DNA from: Nitrospira japonica
GTDB taxonomy: Bacteria > Nitrospirota > Thermodesulfovibrionia > Thermodesulfovibrionales > SM23-35
Direction: 5' to 3'
NCBI GenBank assembly: GCA_020725385.1
Contig: DYFC01000064.1
Span: 1-41,664 of the forward strand
DNA: 41,664 nt
Part shown: positions 33,742 through 41,664 of the stretch, one piece after another
Position numbering within the stretch: position 1 is the first letter of the stretch
Layout: the number at the start of each line of letters is the position of its first letter
The notes under the pieces: model-generated
The model's input: the letters and a program-made list of their open reading frames with translations, nothing else
Database searches by the model: none
What the model was told of the DNA's origin: nothing
Program-made: the position numbers and the translations under genes

Positions 33742-34026
33742 ATGTTTAAAAAAGAGCTGCGAATGTACGAGAGAACGCCTTTTGTTGAGTCTTTAAAATA
33801 TTCTGTTGCAATAATGGATTTTAGGAGCCTGAAAAAAGTCGATGATGTTGCAGTTGTAATTGATCTGAGTGAAAAAGGCATGGGAATTTTAACAAGCCAG
33901 CCGCTTGAAGCAGGAAATGTATTAACTTTTAAAAGAAAAAACAAAACACCGACAAACACAGCTGTTGTAAAATGGGCAGATAGAATAGATGAGACAACTT
34001 ATAGAGCAGGTTTGAAATTCACTTAA
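33742..34026 (+). CDS. PilZ domain protein (degenerate arginine motif)
   Basis: This protein of about 94 residues has a single PilZ-like beta barrel. The second motif is present as VIDLSEKGMGILTS (about 37-50), matching DxSxxG. The first RxxxR motif is reduced to one arginine in MYERTPF, so c-di-GMP binding may be weak or lost. ATG 33742 is preferred. The frame stays open back to ATG 33688, but that extension overlaps a strong hairpin, and GGAGGG at 33724-33729 serves the later start with somewhat long spacing. It is convergent with the MshEN-repeat gene, whose stop begins at 34023, so the two genes overlap by 4 bp tail to tail. Confidence 0.7.
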   Translation: MFKKELRMYERTPFVESLKYSVAIMDFRSLKKVDDVAVVIDLSEKGMGILTSQPLEAGNVLTFKRKNKTPTNTAVVKWADRIDETTYRAGLKFT

Positions 34027-35120
34027 ACAAAAATTAACGGGCTGACAGAAATTTCAAGTGGCAACTTATATTTGCCGGGTTTTGCATCATCTGATAAAAT
34101 TATTCTGTATTTTAGTTTCACCATTAAAGGGTCTCTGCCATGATACGGATGTAATGTTATCGCACCTTCGGGAGTAACCTTTACCTCATGATCCAATCCT
34201 TCAATGCTGATTTCCCTGAACGGTCCGGAAAGTCCCTTAAAAACAACCATATATCCTGAGAGATTAAAATTCTGTATTTCTAACTGGGCAGCTGAAGGAA
34301 GTTCAATGTATCCACGATTTATGTCTTCCGGAGTTATCTCAAGTTCTGAAGTATGATAAATAACTTTCAAAGCTGTATGTGCATCAGTAGAACCCGAAAT
34401 TGCCACTTTATCATTCTTTGTATATTCTCCTGCATATACTTTCACAAAAGGAGCAAAAGACAAAATTAAAACCAGCATAGCTGTAATAAGTTTATTCTGT
34501 AAAGATATTATTTTAGATAAGTTTGAATATGTAATATACCCCTTTTGAACAAGAATATCACCTATATTATTTGATGAGAATTCTTTTGCTGCCAAAGCTT
34601 CTTTTAGTTGTTCATTTGTTATTAGACCCGATGAAACTAATAGCTGTCCAAGCCTTAGTTTATTAGCACTATATGGTATCTCTGATTGTTTTCTCTGAAA
34701 TAACAACACAGCATTTAATTGTTCTTCAGAAATAAACCCAAGTCCGAGCATTACCTTTCCAAGTTTTTCACCTGTTTTTTTCTGTATCCTTAATGCAGTA
34801 TCGAGTTGTTGTACAGTGATTTCCCCAGCTTGTAATAATAAATCTCCGAGTTTTTTGCGCACACCTGCCGAAAGATTCAAAGCATCTTCGATACTATTCA
34901 GATTTTTATTTATGGAAAGAACAGCTTTAAGTTCTACAGGATCAAGAACCCCCATATCTACAAGAATTTCTCCAAGCATTTTATTTGTTTCTGTCTGTCT
35001 TTCAAGGGCTCTTTTCAAAGATAACTTTGAAATAAAATTTCCAAATCGCAAGAATTGGCCGAGTTTTAATCCTTTAAAAACTTTTTCTTTAGTTGTATCT
35101 TCATATTTATTTTTTTGCAT
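34023..35120 (-). CDS. Triple MshEN-like repeat protein with membrane anchor and periplasmic domain
   Basis: Of about 365 residues, 14-215 hold three tandem repeats resembling the MshEN (GspE N-terminal) c-di-GMP-binding domain. Each half shows LG..L...G.I....L..AL..Q patterns, for example LRLGQLLVSSGLITNEQLKEAL. A hydrophobic segment (ITAMLVLILSFAPFVKVYAG) follows near 220-240. A beta-rich tail of about 125 residues (VAISGSTDAH to LPLEISVSPL) would lie outside the membrane. There is no secretion ATPase domain. The start is ATG 35120, with GAGGG 7 nt upstream; a frame back to 35165 lacks a ribosome site. A c-di-GMP signal passed to the envelope is an attractive inference. Confidence 0.65.
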   Translation of the reverse strand: MQKNKYEDTTKEKVFKGLKLGQFLRFGNFISKLSLKRALERQTETNKMLGEILVDMGVLDPVELKAVLSINKNLNSIEDALNLSAGVRKKLGDLLLQAGEITVQQLDTALRIQKKTGEKLGKVMLGLGFISEEQLNAVLLFQRKQSEIPYSANKLRLGQLLVSSGLITNEQLKEALAAKEFSSNNIGDILVQKGYITYSNLSKIISLQNKLITAMLVLILSFAPFVKVYAGEYTKNDKVAISGSTDAHTALKVIYHTSELEITPEDINRGYIELPSAAQLEIQNFNLSGYMVVFKGLSGPFREISIEGLDHEVKVTPEGAITLHPYHGRDPLMVKLKYRIILSDDAKPGKYKLPLEISVSPLIFV

Positions 35121-35235
35121 ATTTTTTCCCTCAAAATATTTTTTGCAAAATATATGCCATATCATATGGCCTGAAGAAAAATACTTATTCTTGCATAGCT
35201 ACAAAAATTCCATTATAAATCAAAAAGTTTTATGC

Positions 35236-36477
35236 TTAAATACGTGAATAATTTACTCCTTTTTCAGCGCCGTCAACTCTAAATATGGAATCATAGTCAA
35301 TAATCTGTCTAATCTGTTCCATATTAATCTGGTTATAAAAGACAGGCTTTATTAATCTTCCATTACCGGGGTAATTTATAAGATACTTAACAAGGGTTTT
35401 ATCTGATAAAATCATCTTTGAGATGCAGGTATTTTTATATAGTCTTATATATGTGTTTATATTAATACTATCCGGTAATGGTCTTTTCAGATTATCAAGG
35501 TGTTGTTTTATTTCAGACTCTTTTTCATACGGGAATCCTGTTAGTAAATCAACAACTACTTTAATTCCTGCTGATTTAGCACTAAAAATGAAGCGTTCAA
35601 TATCAGACCAGTACATATCACACTTTTTATAAGTATCAACAGTTAAAGTTATTAAATAAACTCCTGTTTCCTTCATCAATTGGAAGAGTTTTTTGTTAAA
35701 GTTATCGGGCTTCATATAAACCGCCCATTTTATGTCCAGACTTTCCTTCTTCAAAGCATTACAGAAGTCTATACAATATTCGAGGTTTTCGTTGAATTCA
35801 GAGTCGCATAGATGAAAATGGTTGCATCCAATATCAACAAGCGCCTTAATTTCACTAATTACATCATTAGGGTTTTTAAAAAAAACTTTTGTATTCGCTT
35901 CAATGCAGTAACAACAGGATGAACTGCAGCCTTTATGAGTCTCAAACCCTGCAACCCCACCCTTTTCTATATATTTTTTATAATCAATTGCCGAAATTAG
36001 TCGATCAAGTATAACCATGCCCGAACATGCCGAATAAAATATCCTCGTATTTAACTCATTGTTTAAATTTGAAAGAATATAAGGAAGGTCTTTTTCAGCA
36101 GGACCGGAGACTATAAAATCAGCTTTAAGATACTCAAGAATTCCCTCTGGATCTGCAATTATTCCAGCACCGCCAACGATTATTTTTAATCCATAAGCAT
36201 GTTTGAGATAATCAATAATTATTTTTATCTCATCGAGGAAAAACTCATTGTTTAAGAAAAGTGCAGAGTCAATGTTTCTTACAGTGATGCCGGCTATATC
36301 AGGCTTGAAAGAAATTACAGCATCATCGATTTCTTTAAAGATATTTTCAGTAAAACATAGATCAACTATTTCTGTCTTATGTCCTGCAGAAATTAATGAA
36401 CCTGCAATATATTCGAGCCCTACGGGAGGGACAGGTGGATACATATATCTGTTAGGATTAATAAGCAGAACCTTCAC
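35236..36477 (-). CDS. B12-binding-type radical SAM protein
   Basis: This 413-residue protein has an N-terminal B12-binding-like Rossmann domain (about 1-150): LLINPNRYMYPPVPPVGLEYI, then AGHKTEIVDL. It lacks the DxHxxG cobalamin motif. A radical SAM domain follows with CSSSCCYC (about 180-187) and a (beta/alpha) barrel to about 350. This is the P-methylase/BchE-like architecture; substrates range from lipids to cofactors and cannot be deduced here. It starts at GTG 36477, 3 nt after the diguanylate cyclase stop, so the pair is probably one transcript. Confidence 0.8.
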   Translation of the reverse strand: MKVLLINPNRYMYPPVPPVGLEYIAGSLISAGHKTEIVDLCFTENIFKEIDDAVISFKPDIAGITVRNIDSALFLNNEFFLDEIKIIIDYLKHAYGLKIIVGGAGIIADPEGILEYLKADFIVSGPAEKDLPYILSNLNNELNTRIFYSACSGMVILDRLISAIDYKKYIEKGGVAGFETHKGCSSSCCYCIEANTKVFFKNPNDVISEIKALVDIGCNHFHLCDSEFNENLEYCIDFCNALKKESLDIKWAVYMKPDNFNKKLFQLMKETGVYLITLTVDTYKKCDMYWSDIERFIFSAKSAGIKVVVDLLTGFPYEKESEIKQHLDNLKRPLPDSININTYIRLYKNTCISKMILSDKTLVKYLINYPGNGRLIKPVFYNQINMEQIRQIIDYDSIFRVDGAEKGVNYSRI

Positions 36478-36480
36478 AGC

Positions 36481-38370
36481 TTAATATCTATCTTTATTCC
36501 ACATCTCTGGAGTAAATCTTACCACTCTATTTCTTCCTGTCTCTTTTGCTTTATAAAGAGCAACATCAGCAAATTTAATAGCTTCCCAAAACCCCTGTGT
36601 GTCTTTTGGCAATTCGCTTACCCCTATACTAATGGTCTTTGTTATTGTTACTCCAGCAATAGAAATCTTTGTTTGTTCCATATTTGCTTTTATTTTTTTT
36701 GCGATCTCAACAGACATATCAGGCTGAATATCAATTAGAAGAACAAGAAATTCTTCACCGCCAAATCTTATTATTAGATCAGAATTTCTTACGCTCTTTT
36801 TTATAATATCAGCTGTAATTTTAAGAACTTTATCTCCATTGTCGTGCCCGTATTTATCATTTACCTCTTTGAAAAAATCAAGATCGCACATTAAAATTCC
36901 AAGAGTTGTGTTTCTTCTTTGAATGCCCGCAACTAAACTTTCGGAAGTTTCCTCAAGAAATCTTCTGTTGTAAATATCAGTTAGCCCGTCTCTTATTGAT
37001 GTTTCTTTGAAAGCTCTCATCACCCTTTTCGCTTCTAAAACAGGCTGGGCTTCTCTTATATACTGCCTTGCTTTAAGAATTCTCTGTTTTACCTCTGCTT
37101 TTGTAACCTCGGATTTATCAAGTATTAACTGGATAACACCTCCAACCTTACCCGAGATAAATATAGGATGACATATATATATTTCATTTTCTTTTATTTT
37201 TGCATACTTACAAATATCAGGATGTTCTTCAGAGGAAATAATATGTCCTGTTCTTTTTGCCCTGCAAAGATCACAATTAATCAATATATCAGCCTTGCAA
37301 TTTATCTCTGAAACATCAACATCTTTAGGGAAAACAGTCTTTATGTTATTTTTATAAGTTGAGATCTCATACATAGTACATTTAGGAAGTCCATAATTAC
37401 CTGTTATTATTTCTCCAAGCCTGTTATAAACATCTTCAACTGTCTCATCCTCTTCTATAACTTTCTTAAAATTTGTCAAACCCTCAAGCTCTTCAATAAA
37501 CTTATTGTATTCATTTGCCAATGTTCCAAGTTCATCTTTTGAGCTTATTGATATTTCTTTTGCAAAATCCATTTTAGTTGTAAATGCCCTAAAATTTGCT
37601 GCTATCGAATTAATCGGCCTAACTAAATTTATCGATATAAGATATCCAAATATTATTGAGAGTGTTGCTCCGGTAAGAAGTGTTAACAGTATCAAAACAA
37701 AAGCAACTTTAACTCCTTTTTTGATTGCCCCTATATTCAAGTTACTTTCCTTTGACAGATTAATAGCAATTGTATCAAGTATATTTAGAGAATTTTGATT
37801 TAAGCTATTATATTCAGAAAGTTTCAACTTGAGTATGTTTGAAATTTGAAGAGGTTTTTTTATATTTTTTATTTCTTGAAGAATAGATTTTAGCTTTTGT
37901 AGATTATAAATTACTTCTTCTATTTGTTTTTTTTTCACATCACCGGTAATTTTTTTAATAGAGAATTCATTTATTAAGATATTTTCACCTGAATACTCTC
38001 TAATAACTCCGCCTTTTAACAATGTTTCGAGATTAAAAATGCATTCATCTAAAAGTTTTTCATTTCTAGATATTATTGATTCTATTTCTTTAGTATTTTT
38101 AAGAAGAATTGTATTATTAACAGAAATATTGGCATATGCTAATTTTTTAATAGTACTACTAATTGCTCTCTGATGCGGCTCATTATAATTAACTAATTTA
38201 CTTGATTCATAATTAAGATAAAACAAGAAAAAAAGCCCGATTACAGAGGTAGCAACAATCCAGAAAAGGGTTCCTGCAGAAAAAAGCATAAACTTTTTTC
38301 TGATGGGAAGATCAGTAAAAGTGAGTGTTTGCAATAAATTATTGAAAATATTTTTAATAGTTTCCTTCAT
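36481..38370 (-). CDS. Membrane-bound diguanylate cyclase (HAMP, GAF-like, GGDEF)
   Basis: This 629-residue signalling enzyme makes c-di-GMP. There are two membrane segments (about 28-52 and 222-246) flanking a helical extracytoplasmic sensor. A HAMP domain follows (about 246-300), then a GAF-like domain with several cysteines (CDLCRAKRTG, then ICKYAKI; about 320-440), and a C-terminal GGDEF domain (about 465-625). The active site is RFGGEEFLVLL. The product-inhibition I-site is RNSD five residues before it, so feedback control is likely. The cysteine-rich input may sense redox state or a metal (inference). A good promoter lies just upstream. Confidence 0.92.
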   Translation of the reverse strand: MKETIKNIFNNLLQTLTFTDLPIRKKFMLFSAGTLFWIVATSVIGLFFLFYLNYESSKLVNYNEPHQRAISSTIKKLAYANISVNNTILLKNTKEIESIISRNEKLLDECIFNLETLLKGGVIREYSGENILINEFSIKKITGDVKKKQIEEVIYNLQKLKSILQEIKNIKKPLQISNILKLKLSEYNSLNQNSLNILDTIAINLSKESNLNIGAIKKGVKVAFVLILLTLLTGATLSIIFGYLISINLVRPINSIAANFRAFTTKMDFAKEISISSKDELGTLANEYNKFIEELEGLTNFKKVIEEDETVEDVYNRLGEIITGNYGLPKCTMYEISTYKNNIKTVFPKDVDVSEINCKADILINCDLCRAKRTGHIISSEEHPDICKYAKIKENEIYICHPIFISGKVGGVIQLILDKSEVTKAEVKQRILKARQYIREAQPVLEAKRVMRAFKETSIRDGLTDIYNRRFLEETSESLVAGIQRRNTTLGILMCDLDFFKEVNDKYGHDNGDKVLKITADIIKKSVRNSDLIIRFGGEEFLVLLIDIQPDMSVEIAKKIKANMEQTKISIAGVTITKTISIGVSELPKDTQGFWEAIKFADVALYKAKETGRNRVVRFTPEMWNKDRY

Positions 38371-38396
38371 ATTTCTGCTGTGCTTAAATGCTTGTA

Positions 38397-38425
38397 ATTA
38401 TATTATAATGTCTTAATATATGCAA
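38397..38425 (-). promoter_or_regulatory. Promoter of the diguanylate cyclase gene
   Basis: On the minus strand TTGCAT (38425-38420) and TATAAT (38402-38397) are 17 bp apart. Transcription would start about 20 nt before the ATG at 38370. A second overlapping TATAAT lies 5 bp upstream. Confidence 0.55.
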
Positions 38426-38482
38426 TTAAATTAATTGCTAAAATATTAGGGCTTAAGAAGAAAATTGAATAACTTCGAAGAA

Positions 38483-40468
38483 TTATTTAAAACCTGCTTC
38501 AATCATCCTGGTTTTAATTGCTTTTATTCTGTCTCTTATTTCTGCAGCTCTTTCAAAATCAAGCCTTTTTGCAGCCTTTTTCATCTCGGACTCAAGTCTC
38601 TTTATATCTTTTTCACCATGCCCGTAATCTTCAATTTCCTCTGCAGACTTTGGTACTGTCCAATAATCTGACTCATATATTGAACCGAGAATATCCTTAA
38701 TGTTTGACTTAACAGTCTCGGGTGTAATCCCCATCTTTCTATTGTATTCTTCCTGAATTTTTCTACGTCTTTTTGTTTCTTCGATAGCCCGTTGCATCGA
38801 ACCTGTAATTATATCTGCATAAAAGATTACCGCTCCATTAATATTTCGGGCTGCACGTCCGGATGTCTGTATTAATGAACGTTCTGACCTGAGAAATCCC
38901 TCTTTATCGGCATCAAGTACAGCTACTAGTGAGACTTCCGGAAGATCGAGACCTTCGCGTAAGAGATTGACCCCGATTAAAACATCAAATACTCCGAGTC
39001 TTAGATTCCTTACTATTTCTACACGTTCGAGAGTATCAATATCTGAATGAAGATAGCATGCTTTTATATTAAGCCCTTTATAATAATCTGTAAGGTCCTC
39101 GGCCATTTTTTTAGTTAATGTTGTAACAAGTATTCTTTCATTTCTGGCAGAGCGCTTTTTTATTTCTTCAAGTAGATCATCCACCTGACCTTCTATAGGT
39201 CTAACGAAAATCTCGGGGTCAAGAAGTCCTGTAGGTCTGATTATCTGTTCAACTATTTTTCCTCCTGATTTCTTTATCTCATAATCCCCGGGGGTTGCTG
39301 AAACATAAATCACCTGCTGAACCTGATTTTCAAATTCTTCAAATTTAAGAGGCCGATTGTCAAGCGCGGAAGGTAATCTAAACCCGAAATCTATTAAATT
39401 TTTTTTCCTTGATCTATCACCTTCATACATTCCACCTAATTGCGGAATAGTTGCATGAGATTCATCTATTATTATCAGAAAGTCATCAGGGAAATAATCT
39501 ATTAAAGTATAAGGCGGCTGACCGGGTAGTCTTCCGCTTAAATGTCTGGAATAATTTTCTATGCCGTGACAGAAACCAAACTCTTTTAACATTTCAAGAT
39601 CATAGAGTGTTCTCTGTTCGATTCTTTGTGCCTCTAATTTTTTTCCTTCTCTTAAAAAATATTCAATTCTTTCTTTTAATTCATCTTCAATCTTTTTTAA
39701 TGCAGTCTCAAGGCGGTCTCTCGGGGTAATCCAGTGGCTGTTAGGAAATATCGCAATTTTACTTTTTCTCTGCAATTTCTTACCTGTAAGAGGGTCAAAC
39801 TCGACTATTGAATCAATATAGTCTCCAAAGAAATCTATTCTTATTGCTTTTTCATTAGACAAAGATGGTACTATTTCAACAATATCACCGCGAACCCTAA
39901 AAATACCTCTTTTGAATTCTGTTTCTGAACGCATATATTGTATTTCAACGAGTCTATGAAGTATGTCATCTCTTTTAACTTTCATGCCTTCTTCTATAAC
40001 AAGATGCATATCAATATAATCCTGTGGGGAACCAATACCGTATATGCAGGACACAGAGGCGATAACAATTGTATCTCTTCTTTCTAAAACCGAAGTTGTT
40101 GCAGAATGTCTCATCCTGTCAATATCATCATTTATCAAAGCATCTTTTTCAATATAAGTATCTGTTGTAGGTATATAAGCTTCAGGCTGGTAATAATCAT
40201 AATAACTTACGAAAAATTCTACAGCATTCTCCGGAAAAAGTTCTTTGAATTCTCCATAGAGTTGTGCTGCGAGAGTTTTATTGTGAGCGATAATTAGAGT
40301 TGGTTTATTTACATTTGAAATCACATTTGCAATCGTAAAGGTCTTGCCCGAACCTGTTACGCCAAGAAGGGTTTGATGCTTTAAACCTTTTTCTATACCC
40401 TCTGAAAGCTTTTTTATTGCATCTGGCTGGTCGCCTTTTGGTTTGAAATTAGTAGTAAGTTTAAAAAT
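38483..40468 (-). CDS. uvrB: Excinuclease ABC subunit B, apparent ATT start
   Basis: This nucleotide-excision repair helicase-like subunit forms the UvrA-UvrB damage complex and hands DNA to UvrC. Read from ATT at 40468 it has 661 residues, the usual length. It opens (M)[14 protein letters not shown] and has Walker [11 protein letters not shown], the beta-hairpin region [12 protein letters not shown], helicase motif DESH, and a C-terminal UvrC-binding UVR motif. In this frame no ATG, GTG or TTG precedes the Walker A; the first is GTG 40324, which would remove it. TGA TGA stops lie in frame just upstream. AGGAGG lies 10 nt before the ATT. The ATT is 2 nt after the stop of the TrmB-family gene. 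Confidence 0.9.
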   Translation of the reverse strand: MFKLTTNFKPKGDQPDAIKKLSEGIEKGLKHQTLLGVTGSGKTFTIANVISNVNKPTLIIAHNKTLAAQLYGEFKELFPENAVEFFVSYYDYYQPEAYIPTTDTYIEKDALINDDIDRMRHSATTSVLERRDTIVIASVSCIYGIGSPQDYIDMHLVIEEGMKVKRDDILHRLVEIQYMRSETEFKRGIFRVRGDIVEIVPSLSNEKAIRIDFFGDYIDSIVEFDPLTGKKLQRKSKIAIFPNSHWITPRDRLETALKKIEDELKERIEYFLREGKKLEAQRIEQRTLYDLEMLKEFGFCHGIENYSRHLSGRLPGQPPYTLIDYFPDDFLIIIDESHATIPQLGGMYEGDRSRKKNLIDFGFRLPSALDNRPLKFEEFENQVQQVIYVSATPGDYEIKKSGGKIVEQIIRPTGLLDPEIFVRPIEGQVDDLLEEIKKRSARNERILVTTLTKKMAEDLTDYYKGLNIKACYLHSDIDTLERVEIVRNLRLGVFDVLIGVNLLREGLDLPEVSLVAVLDADKEGFLRSERSLIQTSGRAARNINGAVIFYADIITGSMQRAIEETKRRRKIQEEYNRKMGITPETVKSNIKDILGSIYESDYWTVPKSAEEIEDYGHGEKDIKRLESEMKKAAKRLDFERAAEIRDRIKAIKTRMIEAGFK

Positions 40469-40470
40469 AC

Positions 40471-41277
40471 TTAAATTACCTCCTCATCAGAAAAAATATC
40501 TCTTAGTTTTTCATATTTACTTCCAAACTTGCTCTGTAATTGATTGTCAAATCTCCTAACAATCTTCATTATATAAATATCATGCTTGATAAATTCTTCA
40601 GCTATTGTAATAAATCCCCTATTTTTACTCCAAGCTCCCTCAACATTTCCGAATTTCAAGATAGTACCGGTAAGAGCTTCCTTAGAATCAGAAACAACTG
40701 TCAAACATCTTCCCTTTTTTTCCTTAAAAACTGATTCCTCAACAGGATGCTGGTAGATTTTTCCTATTTTCATACCCGCATTCCCAAAATGTAATATTGC
40801 AACCCTTACACCTCTTTTTTCAGCATTTCTAATTGGATCTTCAAGCCTGAGAAATTCATCTTTCCAGATGGATATAAGCAATGTATGAGTCGCTTTGTCA
40901 ATTAATGTTCTTGTTTTTTCGATTAAAAAGTCATAATCAATAATATTCCAGGTAGTTAAATCTTCAGACCCGTGTAGAAAATCAGATAAACTTCTTTCAA
41001 TATTCTTTAAGGACACCTCAAGTTTGTTTTTCTGTTTATTTATGAAATCATTCAATCCTATCGGAATGTATCTTTGCTTATTATTATCAGCTATGACATT
41101 GACAAGCCCGTTTACAAGTAATTTTTTTATAACTTCATATATCTTTGATGTTGGAATTCCAGAAGATTTTGCAAGTTCATAAGCCGTACAGGGATAATCC
41201 TTAAGAAGCGCAAGATAAGCTTTTGCCTCATATTCTGAGAGTCCTAATGATACAAATTGAGAGATAGTTTTTTTCAT
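40471..41277 (-). CDS. TrmB-family transcriptional regulator
   Basis: This 268-residue protein has an N-terminal winged helix-turn-helix (about 7-75): [16 protein letters not shown], then [29 protein letters not shown] short coiled-coil dimer helix (about 80-100) and a C-terminal phospholipase-D-like regulatory domain follow ([11 protein letters not shown], then [10 protein letters not shown]; about 130-230). TrmB proteins often sense sugars or other metabolites. A perfect palindrome lies directly between its promoter and its start, so it probably represses itself and, because uvrB begins 2 nt after its stop, uvrB too. The ligand cannot be read from the sequence. Confidence 0.85.
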   Translation of the reverse strand: MKKTISQFVSLGLSEYEAKAYLALLKDYPCTAYELAKSSGIPTSKIYEVIKKLLVNGLVNVIADNNKQRYIPIGLNDFINKQKNKLEVSLKNIERSLSDFLHGSEDLTTWNIIDYDFLIEKTRTLIDKATHTLLISIWKDEFLRLEDPIRNAEKRGVRVAILHFGNAGMKIGKIYQHPVEESVFKEKKGRCLTVVSDSKEALTGTILKFGNVEGAWSKNRGFITIAEEFIKHDIYIMKIVRRFDNQLQSKFGSKYEKLRDIFSDEEVI

Positions 41278-41279
41278 AT

Positions 41280-41299
41280 TTAACTACCAGAGTAGTTAA
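41280..41299. promoter_or_regulatory. Palindromic operator of the trmB-like/uvrB unit
   Basis: TTAACTAC-CAGA-GTAGTTAA is a perfect 8-bp inverted repeat. It begins 3 bp upstream of the regulator ATG and abuts the -10 box, covering the transcription start. A bound dimer would block initiation. Confidence 0.6.
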
Positions 41300-41327
41300 T
41301 AATATACTAATTTTTAATATCTGTCAA
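41299..41327 (-). promoter_or_regulatory. Sigma-70 promoter of the trmB-like/uvrB unit
   Basis: On the minus strand TTGACA (41327-41322) and TATTAT (41304-41299) are separated by exactly 17 bp. The match to consensus is the best in the window. Confidence 0.7.
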
Positions 41328-41481
41328 TCCCTCTTGAATAGCCATTTTATGAAATATTATAAAATCACAATAAGATATAAAACTGCCAAGCTAACAAGCT
41401 TAAAAGCAAGGAGCAGAGAGCAAAGGGCTCGCATCTTTCTTACACAGACAACGGTCATGGAGAACAAATATACGAACACGA
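41328..41481. other. Intergenic sequence upstream of the regulator
   Basis: No gene is supported. A fragment of the GCTCTT-type simple repeat in reverse sense (gcaaggagcagagagcaaag) lies near 41406-41425. The MITE-like element follows to the window end. Confidence 0.4.
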
Positions 41482-41664
41482 TTAACCAAAAAATGCATTT
41501 GAAATAATGCAGATGTTGCGAGAAAATTTATTTTTCGATACCTTAGTGTACATTTAAAGATGATTTGCCATGAACTTTTTTATTCATTGCCAATAAATAT
41601 CTTTTGATATAAAAATTATCGAGTTAAATAAATTTTTGAGCAATGTCTGCATTATTTGGGTTAA
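41482..41664. mobile_element. MITE-like element with TTAA ends, copy 3
   Basis: This 183-bp AT-rich element begins TTAACCAAAAAATGCATTTG. It ends with agcaatgtctgcattattt then GGGTTAA, its inverted repeat, exactly at the window edge. The ends match those of 10481-10611; the interior differs. No coding capacity is seen. Confidence 0.6.

Overview
This window is AT-rich bacterial chromosome. The gene mix suggests an anaerobic or microaerophilic Gram-negative bacterium, perhaps of the Nitrospirota or a deltaproteobacterium-like lineage. The clues are a two-subunit-type methylene-tetrahydrofolate reductase (MetF plus MetV), a CooC-type nickel-insertion ATPase, a GspC-like protein, MshEN, PilZ and GGDEF proteins, a TrmB-family regulator and many small palindromic repeats. 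The lineage is inference; no rRNA or tRNA gene was seen.

Region 1 (1-3800) is an accessory or decay zone. It holds the 3' end of an unidentified gene, a candidate folded RNA or mobile-element end, a RHH/RelE-type toxin-antitoxin pair, and a broken four-helix-bundle gene. A single CRISPR-repeat-like sequence lies near a truncated type I-B cas8b. A DUF2283 gene and a frameshifted gene resembling recombinase core-binding regions follow.

Region 2 (3846-17949, minus strand) is one-carbon and core metabolism. An apparent operon reads GltD/ferredoxin/MvhD-like fusion, metV, DUF2520, purD, metF. Upstream lie folE-folD with a clear promoter, and then a tightly packed operon hisC-hisB-cooC-like-usp-Na/Ca exchanger-5-formyl-THF cyclo-ligase-suhB. 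Together these suggest the methyl branch of a Wood-Ljungdahl-type folate pathway, with the fusion protein as the likely electron input to MetFV (inference).

Region 3 (18128-28541, plus strand) is a glycosylation island: a GspC-like membrane protein, three large TPR-glycosyltransferases, two multi-domain GT2/GT9 proteins, and the C-terminal scrap of a fourth TPR-glycosyltransferase.

Region 4 (28598-32950, minus strand) carries a PflA-like radical SAM gene, ilvD, a DUF465 gene and a hemY-type protoporphyrinogen oxidase gene.

Region 5 (33000-38425) groups likely c-di-GMP proteins: a small secreted protein, a PilZ protein, a protein with three MshEN-like repeats, a membrane segment and a periplasmic domain, a B12-type radical SAM enzyme, and a membrane diguanylate cyclase.

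Region 6 (38483-41327) is a trmB-like regulator gene followed by uvrB. The uvrB frame has no ATG, GTG or TTG upstream of its Walker A motif and appears to start at ATT. Small inverted-repeat elements with TTAA ends occur at 10481-10611, 28553-28601 and 41482-41664. At the first two, the TTAA end supplies the stop codon of the neighbouring gene.
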